Positions 44,161 to 54,063 are shown, numbered from the stretch's first letter. The stretch: DNA of 64,000 bases from a bacterium CG_4_9_14_3_um_filter_65_15 (GCA_002790835.1 PFVX01000094.1:21775-85774), one strand, 5' to 3'. A program made the numbers and translations. Notes: a model not told the origin generated them from the letters alone.

Positions 44161-46344
44161 ATGACCAAATTGGTTCCCGCGAGCGTCATTCTGAGCCTTT
44201 TCATCCTCGTTTCCCCGGCAGGTTGCACCATGCGGACATCCGACTCCGGTTCCCCACGCACTCCGGCCTTCATCCGGGAGCACGGAAACCACCTGACCGG
44301 CGAGGCTTCGCTCTATCTCCAGCAGCACGCCCACAACCCGGTGGACTGGTACCCCTGGGGCGATGAGGCCCTGGCCCGGGCCCGCGAACTCGATCGCCCT
44401 GTCTTCCTTTCCATCGGGTATTCGTCCTGCCACTGGTGCCACGTCATGGAGGAAGAGGTCTTCGCCCACGACGAGGTGGCCGCGTACCTCAACGACCATT
44501 TCATCTGCATCAAGGTGGATCGCGAGGAACGTCCGGATCTGGACACGGTCTACATGAACGCCGTGCAGGCCATGACCGGACGAGGCGGCTGGCCCATGAG
44601 CACCTTTCTGACCCCCGACCTCGAACCCTTCTACGGCGGGACCTACTTTCCCCGGGCCCAGTTCATGGACCTGGTGGAACAGATCGTCGCGGCCTACCGC
44701 GACCGCCGCGAAGACATCGACCAGCAAGCCGCTCAGTTGGCCGCCCACATCGCGGCCCAGCCGGTGGCCATGCTGAACGGTGACGAATCCCTCGACGAAG
44801 CCCTGATCACTGCCGCGGTGGACGGTGCCAAGGAGCGGTTCGACACCCGGCGGGGCGGATTCCTCCAGAACCAGAAATTTCCCACGCCGGTCAAGTGGCG
44901 CTTCCTGCTGCACCGCTGGCGCCGCGCCGGCGACGACGAGCTGCGCGACATGATCGCCCGCACCCTGGAGGCCATGCAGGGCGGCGGCATCCACGACCTG
45001 GTCGGCGGCGGTTTCCATCGCTATACCGTGGACCCTGACTGGACCGTGCCCCACTTCGAGAAGATGCTCTACGACAACGGCCAGCTGGCCGGGTTGTTCC
45101 TGGAGGCCGGCGTGGCCCTGTCCCGGCCCGACTTCATCGCCACCGGCAGCGACGTGCTGGACTTTCTGCTCAGGGAAATGCGCACCGCCGGCGGCGCCTT
45201 CTGCGCCAGCTTCGACGCCGACAGCGGTGGTGAAGAGGGCTCGTACTACGTGTGGTCCCGAGACGACATCCTCGAGGTGGCAGGTCAGGACGACGGCCCC
45301 GCCCTGGCCGAACTCATGGGAGTCGCCGAACACGGGAACTTCGAGAACAGCGGCAAGAGCGTGCCGACCTGGCGGGCCGACCCCGTCCTCATGGCCGACC
45401 GCTACGGTCTGACCCCGGCCACCGCCGGCGCCCTTTTGACCAAGTACCGCGTCGTCCTGCGCCGGGAGCGCGACCGTCGCACAGCCCCGGGCCTGGACAC
45501 CAAGGTCGTTTCCGCCTGGAACGCCCTGACCATCAGCGCCCTGGCCCAGGGCTACGCCGTCACCGGCCACACCCGCTATCTGGAAGGCGCGGTGAAGGCC
45601 GCGGATTTCTTGCTTTCCCGACACCTGCGCCCCGACGGATCCCTTCGGCGGACTTCCGACGGCGACCGCACCGCCGGTGAAGGCATCCTCGACGACTACG
45701 CCCTGCTGGTGTCGGCCCTGCTCGACGTCTACCAGGTGAGCGAGGACCCCGACCTCCAGGTCCGGTACCTCGGTGCCGCGCGCGCGCTGCTGGACTTCGC
45801 CCGCCACGAGTTTCAGCGCGCCGAAGGCGGTTACTTCATGTCCCGCGACCAGGTCCGCGCCCCCCTGGGCCGCCCGGTGGACACCTTCGACAACGTGACC
45901 CCCTCGGGACTGTCCGCCATGCACCACGCCCTGCTCGCCATGTCCGCGCTCACCGGCGAGACGGGTTACCGCGAAGAATCGCGCGAGGACCTGGGCCGCT
46001 GGGCCGAGCTGATGCGCCGGGCCGGCATCGAAACCGCCTGGATGCTGGACGCCGTCGGCAAGACCCTCTCACCGTTGTACGAGGTGGTCATCGCCGGAGA
46101 ACCCGGCCACGGCGACGCCGTGACGCTGCGGCAGGCCTACCTCGACCGCCTGCCCGACAGCGCCGTGCTGACCATGATCCCCGCCGATGGGCCGACGGCG
46201 CCGTGGTTGAAGCTGGCTCCGGCACTGGCCGGAAAGACCGTCGCGGACGGCCATGCCACGGCCTACGTGTGTGAATTCGGCGCGTGCCAGAGGCCCGTCC
46301 ACACCGCGCCGGAGATGCTGCAGCAGTTGGGGCTCGTACCCTAG
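44161..46344 (+). CDS. DUF255 thioredoxin-fold protein (YyaL/SSP411-like), lipoprotein
   Basis: This 727-aa protein has an N-terminal DUF255 thioredoxin-like domain with active-site motif [14 protein letters not shown], then [13 protein letters not shown] and [11 protein letters not shown], all family signatures. A six-hairpin glycosidase-like C-terminal domain follows. A lipobox at LVSPAGC marks it as a lipoprotein, which is unusual because many homologues are cytoplasmic. The CHWCH looks like a heme motif but aligns with the thioredoxin CxxC. ATG 44161 has a GAAGGAG site. Its function is unknown in bacteria. Its divergent position to act could be accidental. Confidence 0.9.
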   Translation: MTKLVPASVILSLFILVSPAGCTMRTSDSGSPRTPAFIREHGNHLTGEASLYLQQHAHNPVDWYPWGDEALARARELDRPVFLSIGYSSCHWCHVMEEEVFAHDEVAAYLNDHFICIKVDREERPDLDTVYMNAVQAMTGRGGWPMSTFLTPDLEPFYGGTYFPRAQFMDLVEQIVAAYRDRREDIDQQAAQLAAHIAAQPVAMLNGDESLDEALITAAVDGAKERFDTRRGGFLQNQKFPTPVKWRFLLHRWRRAGDDELRDMIARTLEAMQGGGIHDLVGGGFHRYTVDPDWTVPHFEKMLYDNGQLAGLFLEAGVALSRPDFIATGSDVLDFLLREMRTAGGAFCASFDADSGGEEGSYYVWSRDDILEVAGQDDGPALAELMGVAEHGNFENSGKSVPTWRADPVLMADRYGLTPATAGALLTKYRVVLRRERDRRTAPGLDTKVVSAWNALTISALAQGYAVTGHTRYLEGAVKAADFLLSRHLRPDGSLRRTSDGDRTAGEGILDDYALLVSALLDVYQVSEDPDLQVRYLGAARALLDFARHEFQRAEGGYFMSRDQVRAPLGRPVDTFDNVTPSGLSAMHHALLAMSALTGETGYREESREDLGRWAELMRRAGIETAWMLDAVGKTLSPLYEVVIAGEPGHGDAVTLRQAYLDRLPDSAVLTMIPADGPTAPWLKLAPALAGKTVADGHATAYVCEFGACQRPVHTAPEMLQQLGLVP

Positions 46345-46363
46345 TCCGCGGGAAGAATATCCT

Positions 46364-46391
46364 CTGTCAAAATGTCGGCATATGGTATGCT
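46364..46391 (+). promoter_or_regulatory. Candidate promoter of the FlgD-Ig lipoprotein gene
   Basis: CTGTCA (46364-46369) and TATGCT (46386-46391) are 16 bp apart, in an AT-rich gap 50 bp ahead of the start codon. The inverted repeat GCATA-TGG-TATGC (46379-46391) covers the -10 box. Confidence 0.35.
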
Positions 46392-46440
46392 GTTTGTTCC
46401 TGACCTATTGATGGACCATATCCTAGATTGAGGATAGCCC

Positions 46441-47136
46441 ATGAAATCCCCGATCAAACCTTACCTGATCCTGCTGGCCCTGGCGACCCTGCTCCCCGGG
46501 ACCGGCTGCAGCGACGGCACCACACCCCGTGTCAATGACGGCCTCGTCGGGTGGGTTACCGACAGCACCGGCGCTCCCGTCGCCGGAGCGGCCATCGGTC
46601 TGGAGTACGAGGTCCAGGTTCCCGACCCCTACGCCAAGCCCTCCACAGCCCTGAAATTCCAGCTCCCGGAAGCCACACGGGTGACCCTGGTGGTGCTGGA
46701 CGGCATGGACCAGCTGGTCCGCACCCTGATGGACGGCCAACTCCCCGCAGGATCACATACGGTTATCTGGAATGCCCTGGACGACGTCGGGAATCCGGCG
46801 CCCAACGGATTGTACGTGGCGGTAGTGGAGACGGACCAGCAAGAGATCGCGCGGATATCCATGCTGCTGAATTCTCTGGACCAGGAAACTCTCTTCGACC
46901 GCGCCAACGTCGTCACCGATGACCGGGGATATTTCCGCATTCCCCGGGAGTTGGTTCCCACCGGAGCCGTCATTCCCTATATGGACGAAGGAGGTCTGAG
47001 CAACGAGGCTTTCGTGAGCTCCACGGTGAAGGTCGTTGTCGCGCGGCGCATCGATGACCAGGTCGACTATCACCGCGAAACCGTCACCCTGGTAGACGGT
47101 TGGAAGCACCAGGAGCTTAACATCACCCTGCCCTGA
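46441..47136 (+). CDS. Lipoprotein with FlgD-Ig-like domain
   Basis: This 231-aa protein has a lipoprotein signal (ILLALATLLPGTGC) and a carboxypeptidase-regulatory-like start (LVGWVTDSTGAPVAGAAI). A FlgD Ig-like module follows (VTLVVLDGMDQLVRTLMDGQ, then LDDVGNPAPNGLYVAVVE). Such modules are common in secreted proteins of FCB-type bacteria and are often sorting or adhesion modules. The second half (residues 130-231) is not recognised. ATG 46441 has GAGG at good spacing. Its stop abuts the stop of the convergent dehydrogenase gene. Confidence 0.78.
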   Translation: MKSPIKPYLILLALATLLPGTGCSDGTTPRVNDGLVGWVTDSTGAPVAGAAIGLEYEVQVPDPYAKPSTALKFQLPEATRVTLVVLDGMDQLVRTLMDGQLPAGSHTVIWNALDDVGNPAPNGLYVAVVETDQQEIARISMLLNSLDQETLFDRANVVTDDRGYFRIPRELVPTGAVIPYMDEGGLSNEAFVSSTVKVVVARRIDDQVDYHRETVTLVDGWKHQELNITLP

Positions 47137-48168
47137 TCACCCGCTGATCCGCAGCACCTTGGCCCCCTTGACGCCGCCTGCGCGCAGCTCCCGCAGAGCC
47201 CGGCCGGCGTCGGCAAGGTCGTAGACCTCGGTCTCGGGGCGCAGGTCCGCCGCCATCGCCAGATTCAGGAACTCGCGGATGTCCCGCCCCGCCACATTGG
47301 CCACCGACTTGATCTCCCGCTCGCGCCACAGGTGTTTCTCGTAATCCAGCTCCCGCAAAGCCTCGCGGTCGCCGTCTTCCTTGCGGATGGCGTTGATGAC
47401 CAGTCGTCCCCCGGGCGCGAGGCATTCCAGGGCGCGCAGCACCGGGACCCAAGCCGATGTCGTGTCGATGATCGCGTCCAGGGGGGTGGGCGGCGTGTGG
47501 TCGGTGTGGCCCGCCCAGGCCGCGCCCAGGCCGCGGGCGAACCTGCGGGTCTGCTCGCTGCGCGCGAACACGAACACCTCGCTGTCCGGATACAGATGCC
47601 GCGCCAGTTGCAACACCAGGTGCCCCGAACCGCCGAAACCGGTCAGTCCCAGGCGCTGCCCGTTCTCCAATGCGCACAACCGCAACGAGCGCCACCCGAT
47701 GGCCCCGGCGCAGAGCAGGGGCGCGGCCCGCACGGCATCCAGCCCGTCCGGCAGCGGGTGGGCATAGCGGGCGTCCACCGTCATGAATTCGGCGTAGCCG
47801 CCGTCGATGTCCCGACCGGTGGCCCGGAAATCCGCGCAGAGGTTGTCGTCGCCGGCACGGCAGCGGGTGCAGGTCCCGCAGGCGGCGGCGATCCAGCCCG
47901 CGCCCACGCGGCTGCCGACGGCGGGTTCGGTCACTCCCTCGCCGTGGGCCGCGATCTCCCCCACCACCTGGTGGCCGAGGACCACCGGCAGCCGCGGCGG
48001 CGACAAGCGGCCTTCGATCTCGTCGAGTTCGGTGTGGCAGACGCCGCAGGTATGAACGCGGATCAGGACCTCTCCCGGACCCGGTGCGGGGACGAGCAGT
48101 TCGGCGAGACGCAGGAATTCACGGCCGCCGGTGATGGGACCGAGTCGTTCCAGGAGCATGGCACGCAT
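47137..48168 (-). CDS. Zinc-dependent alcohol dehydrogenase family protein (AdhP-like)
   Basis: This medium-chain dehydrogenase (343 aa) has catalytic zinc motifs CGVCHTELDEIEG and GHQVVGEIAAHGEGV, the structural zinc cysteines CGTCTRCRAGDDNLC, and the nucleotide-binding GFGGSGHLVLQLAR. The CAGAIGWRSL segment is typical of AdhA/AdhP-type enzymes that oxidise primary alcohols with NAD. Both zinc sites are intact. Its stop directly abuts the stop of the opposite-strand lipoprotein. The next upstream gene on the same strand (48192-48656) may be co-transcribed. Confidence 0.9.
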   Translation of the reverse strand: MRAMLLERLGPITGGREFLRLAELLVPAPGPGEVLIRVHTCGVCHTELDEIEGRLSPPRLPVVLGHQVVGEIAAHGEGVTEPAVGSRVGAGWIAAACGTCTRCRAGDDNLCADFRATGRDIDGGYAEFMTVDARYAHPLPDGLDAVRAAPLLCAGAIGWRSLRLCALENGQRLGLTGFGGSGHLVLQLARHLYPDSEVFVFARSEQTRRFARGLGAAWAGHTDHTPPTPLDAIIDTTSAWVPVLRALECLAPGGRLVINAIRKEDGDREALRELDYEKHLWREREIKSVANVAGRDIREFLNLAMAADLRPETEVYDLADAGRALRELRAGGVKGAKVLRISG

Positions 48169-48191
48169 GGCGGCCTCCGGATGATGCCGCG

Positions 48192-48656
48192 CTAGGCCTC
48201 TTCGACCTCCGTGACCTCCACCTCGCAGTGCAGGCCCGTGATGTCGGTTTTTTCGCCCAGCAGTTCCAAGGTCTTGCGGCGGGCGTGTTCGATGAAAACC
48301 TTTTCCCGAGCGTCGTCGTCGAACACGTTCCAGCAGATCTCACCCACCTTCTCGTCCCCGCAGTAGGCGTGCAGGTCCAGGTAGAGCGAGAAACCCATCT
48401 CCGGATCGTGGAAGCTGTCCACTTCGATGTCGATGGCGAACCCATCCTCGGGGATCGCCTTGCCCCCCGTCGCGCGCACGGCCTCCTCCCAGAAGCCGGC
48501 GACCTCTCCGTTCAGGTAGAGGCGGAACTCCCCGTCTCCGGTCACGGGCCACACCGCATTGAGGCGCTTCAGATCCTCGTGCACGAGGTCGATGGCGATG
48601 TTGGCGGTGATGCGGACGGGGCAGTTGTCGCGCAGATCCTCGAAATCCCGGTACAT
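48192..48656 (-). CDS. Hypothetical acidic protein (154 aa)
   Basis: This soluble, strongly acidic protein has no signal or membrane segment. It reads FRLYLNGEVAGFWEEAVRAT in the middle and ends in EVEVTEVEEA. I do not recognise a family. The start ATG 48656 has no strong ribosome binding site. The upstream side is the AT-rich divergent region with the CBS gene. Codon usage and the lack of a competing frame support it as real. Confidence 0.65.
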   Translation of the reverse strand: MYRDFEDLRDNCPVRITANIAIDLVHEDLKRLNAVWPVTGDGEFRLYLNGEVAGFWEEAVRATGGKAIPEDGFAIDIEVDSFHDPEMGFSLYLDLHAYCGDEKVGEICWNVFDDDAREKVFIEHARRKTLELLGEKTDITGLHCEVEVTEVEEA

Positions 48657-48732
48657 GGGCAGATCCTTCCAGTCGGGGTTTGCCGGGAATGTAGCCCGGC
48701 GGCGGTGCCGGCCGCAAGAATCGTGGCGAAAA

Positions 48733-48763
48733 TCGAAAATCAGGTGTAAAATAGTTTTATAAT
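48733..48763 (+). promoter_or_regulatory. Promoter of the CBS-domain gene
   Basis: A perfect TATAAT (48758-48763) lies 28 bp upstream of the ATG within AT-rich DNA. The best -35 is TCGAAA (48733-48738), spacer 19, so the -10 box is the stronger evidence. Confidence 0.5.
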
Positions 48764-48791
48764 TTTGTCCACCTCAAAGAAAGGAAGCGGC

Positions 48792-49235
48792 ATGAAGTCC
48801 ATCGGTGAACTGCTGGCCGCCAAGGATCGCGGCCCCGTGATCACGACCCCTCCCGATACGACGGTTTTCGAGGCCGTCACCTGCATGGTCAAGAACAACA
48901 TCGGCGCCATCTTGATCTGCGATGGAGAAGAGATCCGCGGCATCATGACCGAGCGTGACTACCTGCGCTTCGTCACCGACCAGGGCCGGACGGCCCGCAA
49001 CACCCCCGTCAGCGATCTGATGACCGCCAAGATCGTGTTCGTCACCCCCGAGGCCCAGCTCAGCGACGTCGGAGCCCTGATGACCGAATGCCGGATCCGC
49101 CACGTTCCGGTCATGGATCAGGGCAAACTCGTGGGCATCGTCTCCATCGGCGACGTGGTCAAGCAAATCAGCCGCGACCGCAAGGCCCGCATCCGCCACC
49201 TGGAGGAATACATCAGCGACACCTATCCCCGCTAG
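48792..49235 (+). CDS. CBS domain pair protein
   Basis: This 147-aa protein consists of two CBS motifs, TTVFEAVTCMVKNNIGAILI and LSDVGALMTECRIRHVPVM, each followed by an acidic GIMTERD or IVSIGD segment. Tandem CBS domains bind adenine nucleotides and act as sensors. As a free-standing protein it probably regulates another protein in trans. ATG 48792 follows AAGGAA. The track start at 48765 is an unlikely TTG. The gene is followed by a strong terminator. Confidence 0.93.
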   Translation: MKSIGELLAAKDRGPVITTPPDTTVFEAVTCMVKNNIGAILICDGEEIRGIMTERDYLRFVTDQGRTARNTPVSDLMTAKIVFVTPEAQLSDVGALMTECRIRHVPVMDQGKLVGIVSIGDVVKQISRDRKARIRHLEEYISDTYPR

Positions 49236-49281
49236 GCATGGTGCCGACCCCGCCCTTGTTCCCCACCGGGTTTCGGCTGAA

Positions 49282-49312
49282 GGCCCCGGCGTTTCGACGC
49301 CGGGGCCGTTTT
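49282..49312 (+). terminator. Rho-independent terminator after the CBS gene
   Basis: GGCCCCGGCGT and ACGCCGGGGCC form a perfect 11-bp stem with a 4-base TTCG loop, followed by GTTTTG. It lies 47 bp after the CBS stop and insulates the hydratase gene downstream. Confidence 0.85.
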
Positions 49313-49401
49313 GCGCCGGAGCGGTATTGTGGCCCTCCCCCTGATGCACTAGATTCCCCCTGTTCCGGTCGTCCCACACCGCACGCAGGGGGAATCCCGC
49401 C

Positions 49402-51354
49402 ATGGCCCAGACCGTCATCGAAAAAATCGTGCAGGCCCACGCCGTCGACCATCCGGCAGGCAGCGAAATCCGCGCCGGGGACTTCGTGACCCTCCGGCCC
49501 GACCACGTCATGACCCACGACAACACCTCCGCGGTGATGCTCAAGTTCCAGAGCCTGGGCAGCGACCGTTTTGCCGATCCGGGTCAGCCCGTTTTCACCC
49601 TCGACCACAACATCCAGGATCTGGGGGAGGCGAATCAGGCCAAGTACGCGGCCATTGCCGAGTTCGCCTCGGGCCACGGCGTGACCGCCTATCCGGCCGG
49701 GCGCGGTATCGGGCATCAGGTCATGGTCGAAGAGGGCTACGTCAAGCCGGGCGGGTTCTGCGTGGCGAGCGACAGCCACAGCAACACCTACGGCGCCCTC
49801 GGCGCCCTGGGCACCCCCGTGGTGCGGACCGACGCCGCGGCGCTGTGGGCCACCGGCACGGTGTGGTGGCAGGTGCCGCCCACGGTGCAGGTCGTGCTGA
49901 AGGGTGAGCTGCGCCCCGGTGTGACGGGCAAGGACGTGATCATCACCCTGTGCGGCCTCTACAACCAGGGCGAGGTGCTGAACACCGTCATCGAATTCTG
50001 CGGCGACGGCGTTGCGGCCCTGGATATGGAGGGACGCCTGACCATCGCCAACATGACCACCGAGTGGGGCGCGCTGGCCGGCTGGTTCCCCTGCGACGAG
50101 ACCTGCCTGGAATTCATGGCGCAGCGGCGGGCGTGGTTGGCCGGGCAGAGCCACCCCGAGCGCATCACCGCCGACGAGCTGGCCGCCTGGCACGCGGATC
50201 CCCCGCGTTCGGACGACGGCGCGTGGTACGCCGCGCGCATCGAACTGGACCTCGATCGCGTCACCCCCCACATCAGCGGACCCCACTCCGTGCAGGTGGC
50301 GACCTCGCTGCGGGAAATGTCCGCCCGGCGCATCAAGGTGGACAAGGCCTACCTAGTCTCGTGCACCAACAGCCGTCTCGGCGACCTGGAGGCCGCCGCG
50401 GCGGTGGTCCGGGGCGGCAAGGTGGCCGACGGGGTGGAGTTCTACGTCGCTGCGGCCAGCGAACCCATCGAGACCGACGCCCGCGCCAGCGGCGCCTGGC
50501 AGACCCTGCTGGACGCCGGCGCCATCGCCCTGCCCCCGGGCTGCGGGCCGTGCATCGGTTTGGGAGTTGGCCTGCTGGAGGCGGGCGAGGTGGGCATCTC
50601 CGCCACCAACCGCAACTTCAAGGGTCGCATGGGCAGCCGCGACGCCGAAGCCTACCTGGCCAGCCCCGCGGTGGTGACCGCCAGCGCCCTGGCCGGATTC
50701 ATCGCAGGGCCCGAGGGGGTGGACCTCGGAGGCGCCGCGCCGGAGCGCACCATCGAAGTCTTCCCGGCCCCCGAGCGCGGGACCGCCGCCGTGGAGGTGT
50801 TGCCCGGCTTCCCCGCCGGCCACACCGGACGCATGCTGCTGTTGCCGGCCGACAACCTCAACACCGACGGCATCTACGGCAAGGACTACACCTACCGCGA
50901 GGACATGACCCCGCCGATGATGGCGAAGGTGGTCATGGAAAACTACGACCCGCAGTTCGCGGGCATCGTGCAGGCGGGTGACGTGGTCGTCGGCGGCTTC
51001 AACTTCGGCACCGGCAGCTCGCGCGAGCAGGCCGCCACCGCGCTGATGGCCGCGGGCATCAAGCTCGTCATCGCCGGCAGCTACAGCCAGACCTACCTGC
51101 GCAACGCCATCAACAACGGCTTCGTGTGCGTGGAATGCCCCGCCCTGGTCAAGGCCGTGCGGGAGCACTTCGCCGCCCAGGTGCAGGCCGGCCAGAAGAC
51201 CATCATCGATCAGGATGGGATCCAGCTGGACTTTTCCGATTCGCTGGCGCGCTGGCAGGGGCACGAATTCTCATTCTCGCCCTTGGGCAAACCCGTCCAG
51301 GAGATCGTCATCGCCGGCGGCGTGGAAAACATGGTCCGCCAGGGAGCGCGTTAG
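49402..51354 (+). CDS. Single-chain aconitase/homoaconitase-type hydratase
   Basis: This 650-aa 4Fe-4S dehydratase fuses the aconitase large and small domains. Cluster cysteines are in VSCTNSRLGDLEAA and LPPGCGPCIGLGVG, the substrate-binding region is SDSHSNTYGALGALG, and the small-domain signature GGFNFGTGSSREQAATAL is present. The swivel-domain motif PADNLNTDGIYGKDYTY resembles LYS4-type homoaconitase more than TCA-cycle aconitase. Homoaconitase would make homoisocitrate in alpha-aminoadipate lysine synthesis, but no other gene of that route is here, so substrate is open (aconitate, homoaconitate or isopropylmalate type). It starts 90 bp after the terminator. The next gene follows within six bases. 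Confidence 0.88.
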   Translation: MAQTVIEKIVQAHAVDHPAGSEIRAGDFVTLRPDHVMTHDNTSAVMLKFQSLGSDRFADPGQPVFTLDHNIQDLGEANQAKYAAIAEFASGHGVTAYPAGRGIGHQVMVEEGYVKPGGFCVASDSHSNTYGALGALGTPVVRTDAAALWATGTVWWQVPPTVQVVLKGELRPGVTGKDVIITLCGLYNQGEVLNTVIEFCGDGVAALDMEGRLTIANMTTEWGALAGWFPCDETCLEFMAQRRAWLAGQSHPERITADELAAWHADPPRSDDGAWYAARIELDLDRVTPHISGPHSVQVATSLREMSARRIKVDKAYLVSCTNSRLGDLEAAAAVVRGGKVADGVEFYVAAASEPIETDARASGAWQTLLDAGAIALPPGCGPCIGLGVGLLEAGEVGISATNRNFKGRMGSRDAEAYLASPAVVTASALAGFIAGPEGVDLGGAAPERTIEVFPAPERGTAAVEVLPGFPAGHTGRMLLLPADNLNTDGIYGKDYTYREDMTPPMMAKVVMENYDPQFAGIVQAGDVVVGGFNFGTGSSREQAATALMAAGIKLVIAGSYSQTYLRNAINNGFVCVECPALVKAVREHFAAQVQAGQKTIIDQDGIQLDFSDSLARWQGHEFSFSPLGKPVQEIVIAGGVENMVRQGAR

Positions 51355-51360
51355 GCCGCC

Positions 51361-51951
51361 GTGCTGATCGAAGTGGGCATTGCCAGTGGGCTATGGTGCT
51401 TCGGCCACAGCCTTCTGGTGACCCACTGGTGGGACGGCGTGCTGCGGCGGCGGCTGCCCCGCGCCCACGCGCTGGGCCGTGTGGGCTACGTGGTCTTCAG
51501 CACCCTGACCTTCCTCGGCCTGATGGCCTGGATCCGGACCCTTCCCGAACATTTGCTGTGGGATTGGCCGGGAGGCTGGGTGGTGCTGCGCGGGGCCGGG
51601 CTGGCCGCCGCGCTCGTGCTCTTCTGGTTGGGCGGCCGCGCCTACGACAACCGTACCTTCCTCGGTCTATCCCAGCTGCGGGCCTGGCTGGGCGGCCGGC
51701 CTGCGCCCGAACCACCGTTCCGGCAAACCGGAATCCTCGCGCGCATCCGCCATCCTTGGTACACCGGATCCATCCTGCTTTTCCTGTGCTGTCTGCCCGT
51801 GACCGACGTGAACGCAGTGTGGCGCGGCGTTTTCATCGTCTACATCCTGATCGGCACCGAGTTGGAGGAGCGCAAGCTGCTGCGCGAGCTGGGCGAGCAG
51901 TACGCGAAGTACCGCCGCCGGGTGCCGCGGTTCCTACCCCGCCTGCGCTAA
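51361..51951 (+). CDS. Isoprenylcysteine carboxyl methyltransferase-like membrane protein
   Basis: This 196-aa membrane protein has four to five hydrophobic segments and the ICMT/PEMT-like C-terminus GILARIRHPWYTGSILLF, then GTELEERKLLRELGEQYAKYRRRVPRFLP. In this superfamily the RHPxY and EE pair bind SAM and the membrane substrate. It could methylate a lipid or a small membrane-associated metabolite. The start is GTG 51361, six bases after the hydratase stop, so the two are likely co-transcribed. No substrate is predictable. Confidence 0.82.
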   Translation: MLIEVGIASGLWCFGHSLLVTHWWDGVLRRRLPRAHALGRVGYVVFSTLTFLGLMAWIRTLPEHLLWDWPGGWVVLRGAGLAAALVLFWLGGRAYDNRTFLGLSQLRAWLGGRPAPEPPFRQTGILARIRHPWYTGSILLFLCCLPVTDVNAVWRGVFIVYILIGTELEERKLLRELGEQYAKYRRRVPRFLPRLR

Positions 51952-52003
51952 CCCTATTGCCCGCCCCGATACCTTCCTTTATAGTGGCCTTTCGCAGTCC
52001 CGT

Positions 52004-53689
52004 ATGCCCGACAATCCGGGGAATGCCATGCTCGAGGAAAACCTCGTCGAAACCTTCGGCGCATCTTTGCGCAACCACTGGCCCGCCTCCTGCTTCAGCG
52101 ATCTGGGCGGCAGCGCCATATCCTACGGTGACGTGGCCAACCGCATCTTCCGCCTGCACCACATTTTCGACCGCCTGGGCATGGAACGCGGCGACCGCGT
52201 CGCGCTGGTGGGCCGCAACACCGTGAACTGGGCGGTCACCTACCTGGCGACGGTGAGCTACGGCGCGGTCATCGTGCCCATTTTGCCGGATTTCACCCCC
52301 GGGGAGATCGAGCACCTGGTACGGCACAGCGGGGCCAAGCTGATGGTCGCCGCGCCCGGCATCTTCGACGGTCTGGATCCCGAGCACATGGAGCCCCTGC
52401 AAGGCGTCTTCGGGCTGCTGGACATGGGGTTGATCTGGCACCGGAACACCAGCCTGCCCGGCATCGTCAAGGGCGCCGACACCGGCTACGTGGAACAGTT
52501 CCGCGACAGGCTCTCCCGCGAAACCCTCACCTTCGGCGCCCTGGGCGGCGACACCCTGGCGGCCATCGTCTACACCTCCGGCACCACCGGCTTTTCCAAG
52601 GGCGTCATGCTGACCCACAACGCCCTGATGGCCAACGTGCAGCACTTCAGCGTGTGCGTGGAGTTGAAGGCCGAGGACCGCATCGTCTCGTTCCTGCCGC
52701 TGGCCCACGCCTTCGGGTGCTCGTTCGATTTCCTGGCACCGTTCGCCTGCGGTTGCCACGTGGTGTTCGTGGAGCAGATCCCCTCCCCCAAGATCCTGGT
52801 TGCCGCCTTCGAGGAACATCGCCCGGTGGTGGTCATGTCGGTGCCCCTGATCATCGAGAAGATCTATCGCAACCGCATTCGGCCCATCATCGAGACGCCC
52901 CGCATGCGCACCATGCTCAAGATTCCCGGCCTCAACCGGTTCCTCCGCGCCAAGCTGCGCGACAAGATCTACGAGGTGTTCGGCGGGAACTATCGCGAGC
53001 TGGTCATCGGCGGGGCGGCCCTGAACCGGGAGGTGGAGGCGTTCTTCCGCTTGATCGGCCTGAACATCACCTGCGGTTACGGCATGACCGAATGCGGGCC
53101 GCTGATCAGCTACACCGTGAGCGCAGACCAACCCCCGCTGGGCAGCGTGGGGCGCATGATTCCGCATCTGGAGTGCCGCATCCACCGGCCCGACCCCGCG
53201 ACCGGCATCGGCGAGGTCCACGTGCGCGGCGAGAACGTCATGCTGGGCTATTACCGTGACGAGGAAGCCACCAGCGCCGCCATCGACCCCGACGGCTGGC
53301 TTTACACCGGCGACCTCGGCCACCTGGACGACGAGGGCTTCCTGTACCTGACCGGACGCTGCAAGAACATGATCCTTTCGGCCTCGGGCCAAAACATTTA
53401 TCCTGAGGAGATCGAATCACGGATCAACAATCTGCCCTGCGTGGAGGAATCCCTGGTGATCGACCACGGGGGCAAGCTGGTCGCTTTGGTTTATCCGGAC
53501 CTCGAAGCCATGGATCGGGCCTGCCTGAAGGACCGCCAGATGCAGGAACTCATGGAGACCAACCGGCAGCAGCTCAACGAGGACCTGCCCAGCTACGCCC
53601 GCATCAGCGAGATGCGGATCATGTTCGAGGAATTCGAGAAGACGCCGACCCGCAAGATCAAGCGGACCCTGTACACCGCCGCCACCTGA
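52004..53689 (+). CDS. AMP-dependent acyl-CoA synthetase/ligase
   Basis: This 561-aa adenylate-forming enzyme has the P-loop IVYTSGTTGFSKGVMLTHN, the A5 motif NITCGYGMTECGPLISY, the A7 motif DGWLYTGDLGHLDDEGFLYLTGR and the A10 lysine region PTRKIKRTLY. It probably activates a long-chain fatty acid to acyl-CoA. Start ATG 52004 is taken from the track, and ATG 52028 has a better GGGGA site, so the first eight residues are uncertain. It is followed within 11 bp by a STAS-domain gene on the same strand, an uncommon pairing. Confidence 0.9.
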   Translation: MPDNPGNAMLEENLVETFGASLRNHWPASCFSDLGGSAISYGDVANRIFRLHHIFDRLGMERGDRVALVGRNTVNWAVTYLATVSYGAVIVPILPDFTPGEIEHLVRHSGAKLMVAAPGIFDGLDPEHMEPLQGVFGLLDMGLIWHRNTSLPGIVKGADTGYVEQFRDRLSRETLTFGALGGDTLAAIVYTSGTTGFSKGVMLTHNALMANVQHFSVCVELKAEDRIVSFLPLAHAFGCSFDFLAPFACGCHVVFVEQIPSPKILVAAFEEHRPVVVMSVPLIIEKIYRNRIRPIIETPRMRTMLKIPGLNRFLRAKLRDKIYEVFGGNYRELVIGGAALNREVEAFFRLIGLNITCGYGMTECGPLISYTVSADQPPLGSVGRMIPHLECRIHRPDPATGIGEVHVRGENVMLGYYRDEEATSAAIDPDGWLYTGDLGHLDDEGFLYLTGRCKNMILSASGQNIYPEEIESRINNLPCVEESLVIDHGGKLVALVYPDLEAMDRACLKDRQMQELMETNRQQLNEDLPSYARISEMRIMFEEFEKTPTRKIKRTLYTAAT

Positions 53690-53700
53690 AGGAGATATGC

Positions 53701-54039
53701 ATGAAGGTCAAGCAGAAACCCCTGGACAAAGTCATGGTGCTGGAGCTGTCCGGCAAGATCATGGGCGGACCGGATTTCGACCTGTTCAAGGGCGAGATCA
53801 CCGACCTGATCGACAAGGGCTTCAAGGATGTCGTCCTGGATTTCGGCGGCGTACCCTGGATCAACTCCACCGGCCTGGGCATCCTGATCACCGGCCACCT
53901 GTCGATGAAGAACGCCGGCGGAACCGTGCGGATCTGCAACGTCCGCGAACGGGTCCTGAGCATCTTCTACATCTCGCAGCTGGAAAAGGTGTTCCAGGTG
54001 TTCCCGACCGTCGAAGAGGCGTTGGCGAGCTTGGGGTAG
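53701..54039 (+). CDS. STAS domain anti-sigma factor antagonist-like protein
   Basis: This 112-aa protein consists of one STAS domain. The core KVMVLELSGKIMGGPDFDLF leads to DVVLDFGGVPWINSTGLGIL, where the Ser in INSTGLG is the residue phosphorylated in SpoIIAA-type proteins. No partner kinase is in the window. It starts 11 bp after the acyl-CoA synthetase stop with a perfect GAAGGAG site, so the two are one transcript. It may tune a sigma-factor or partner-switching module. Confidence 0.92.
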   Translation: MKVKQKPLDKVMVLELSGKIMGGPDFDLFKGEITDLIDKGFKDVVLDFGGVPWINSTGLGILITGHLSMKNAGGTVRICNVRERVLSIFYISQLEKVFQVFPTVEEALASLG

Positions 54040-54063
54040 GACGCCGGGCCCCGGCTAGGCGGC

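Noticed and set aside
44446-44460. CHWCH in the DUF255 protein as a heme c site
   Set aside because: It aligns with the thioredoxin-like CxxC of the DUF255 family, which is not a cytochrome.
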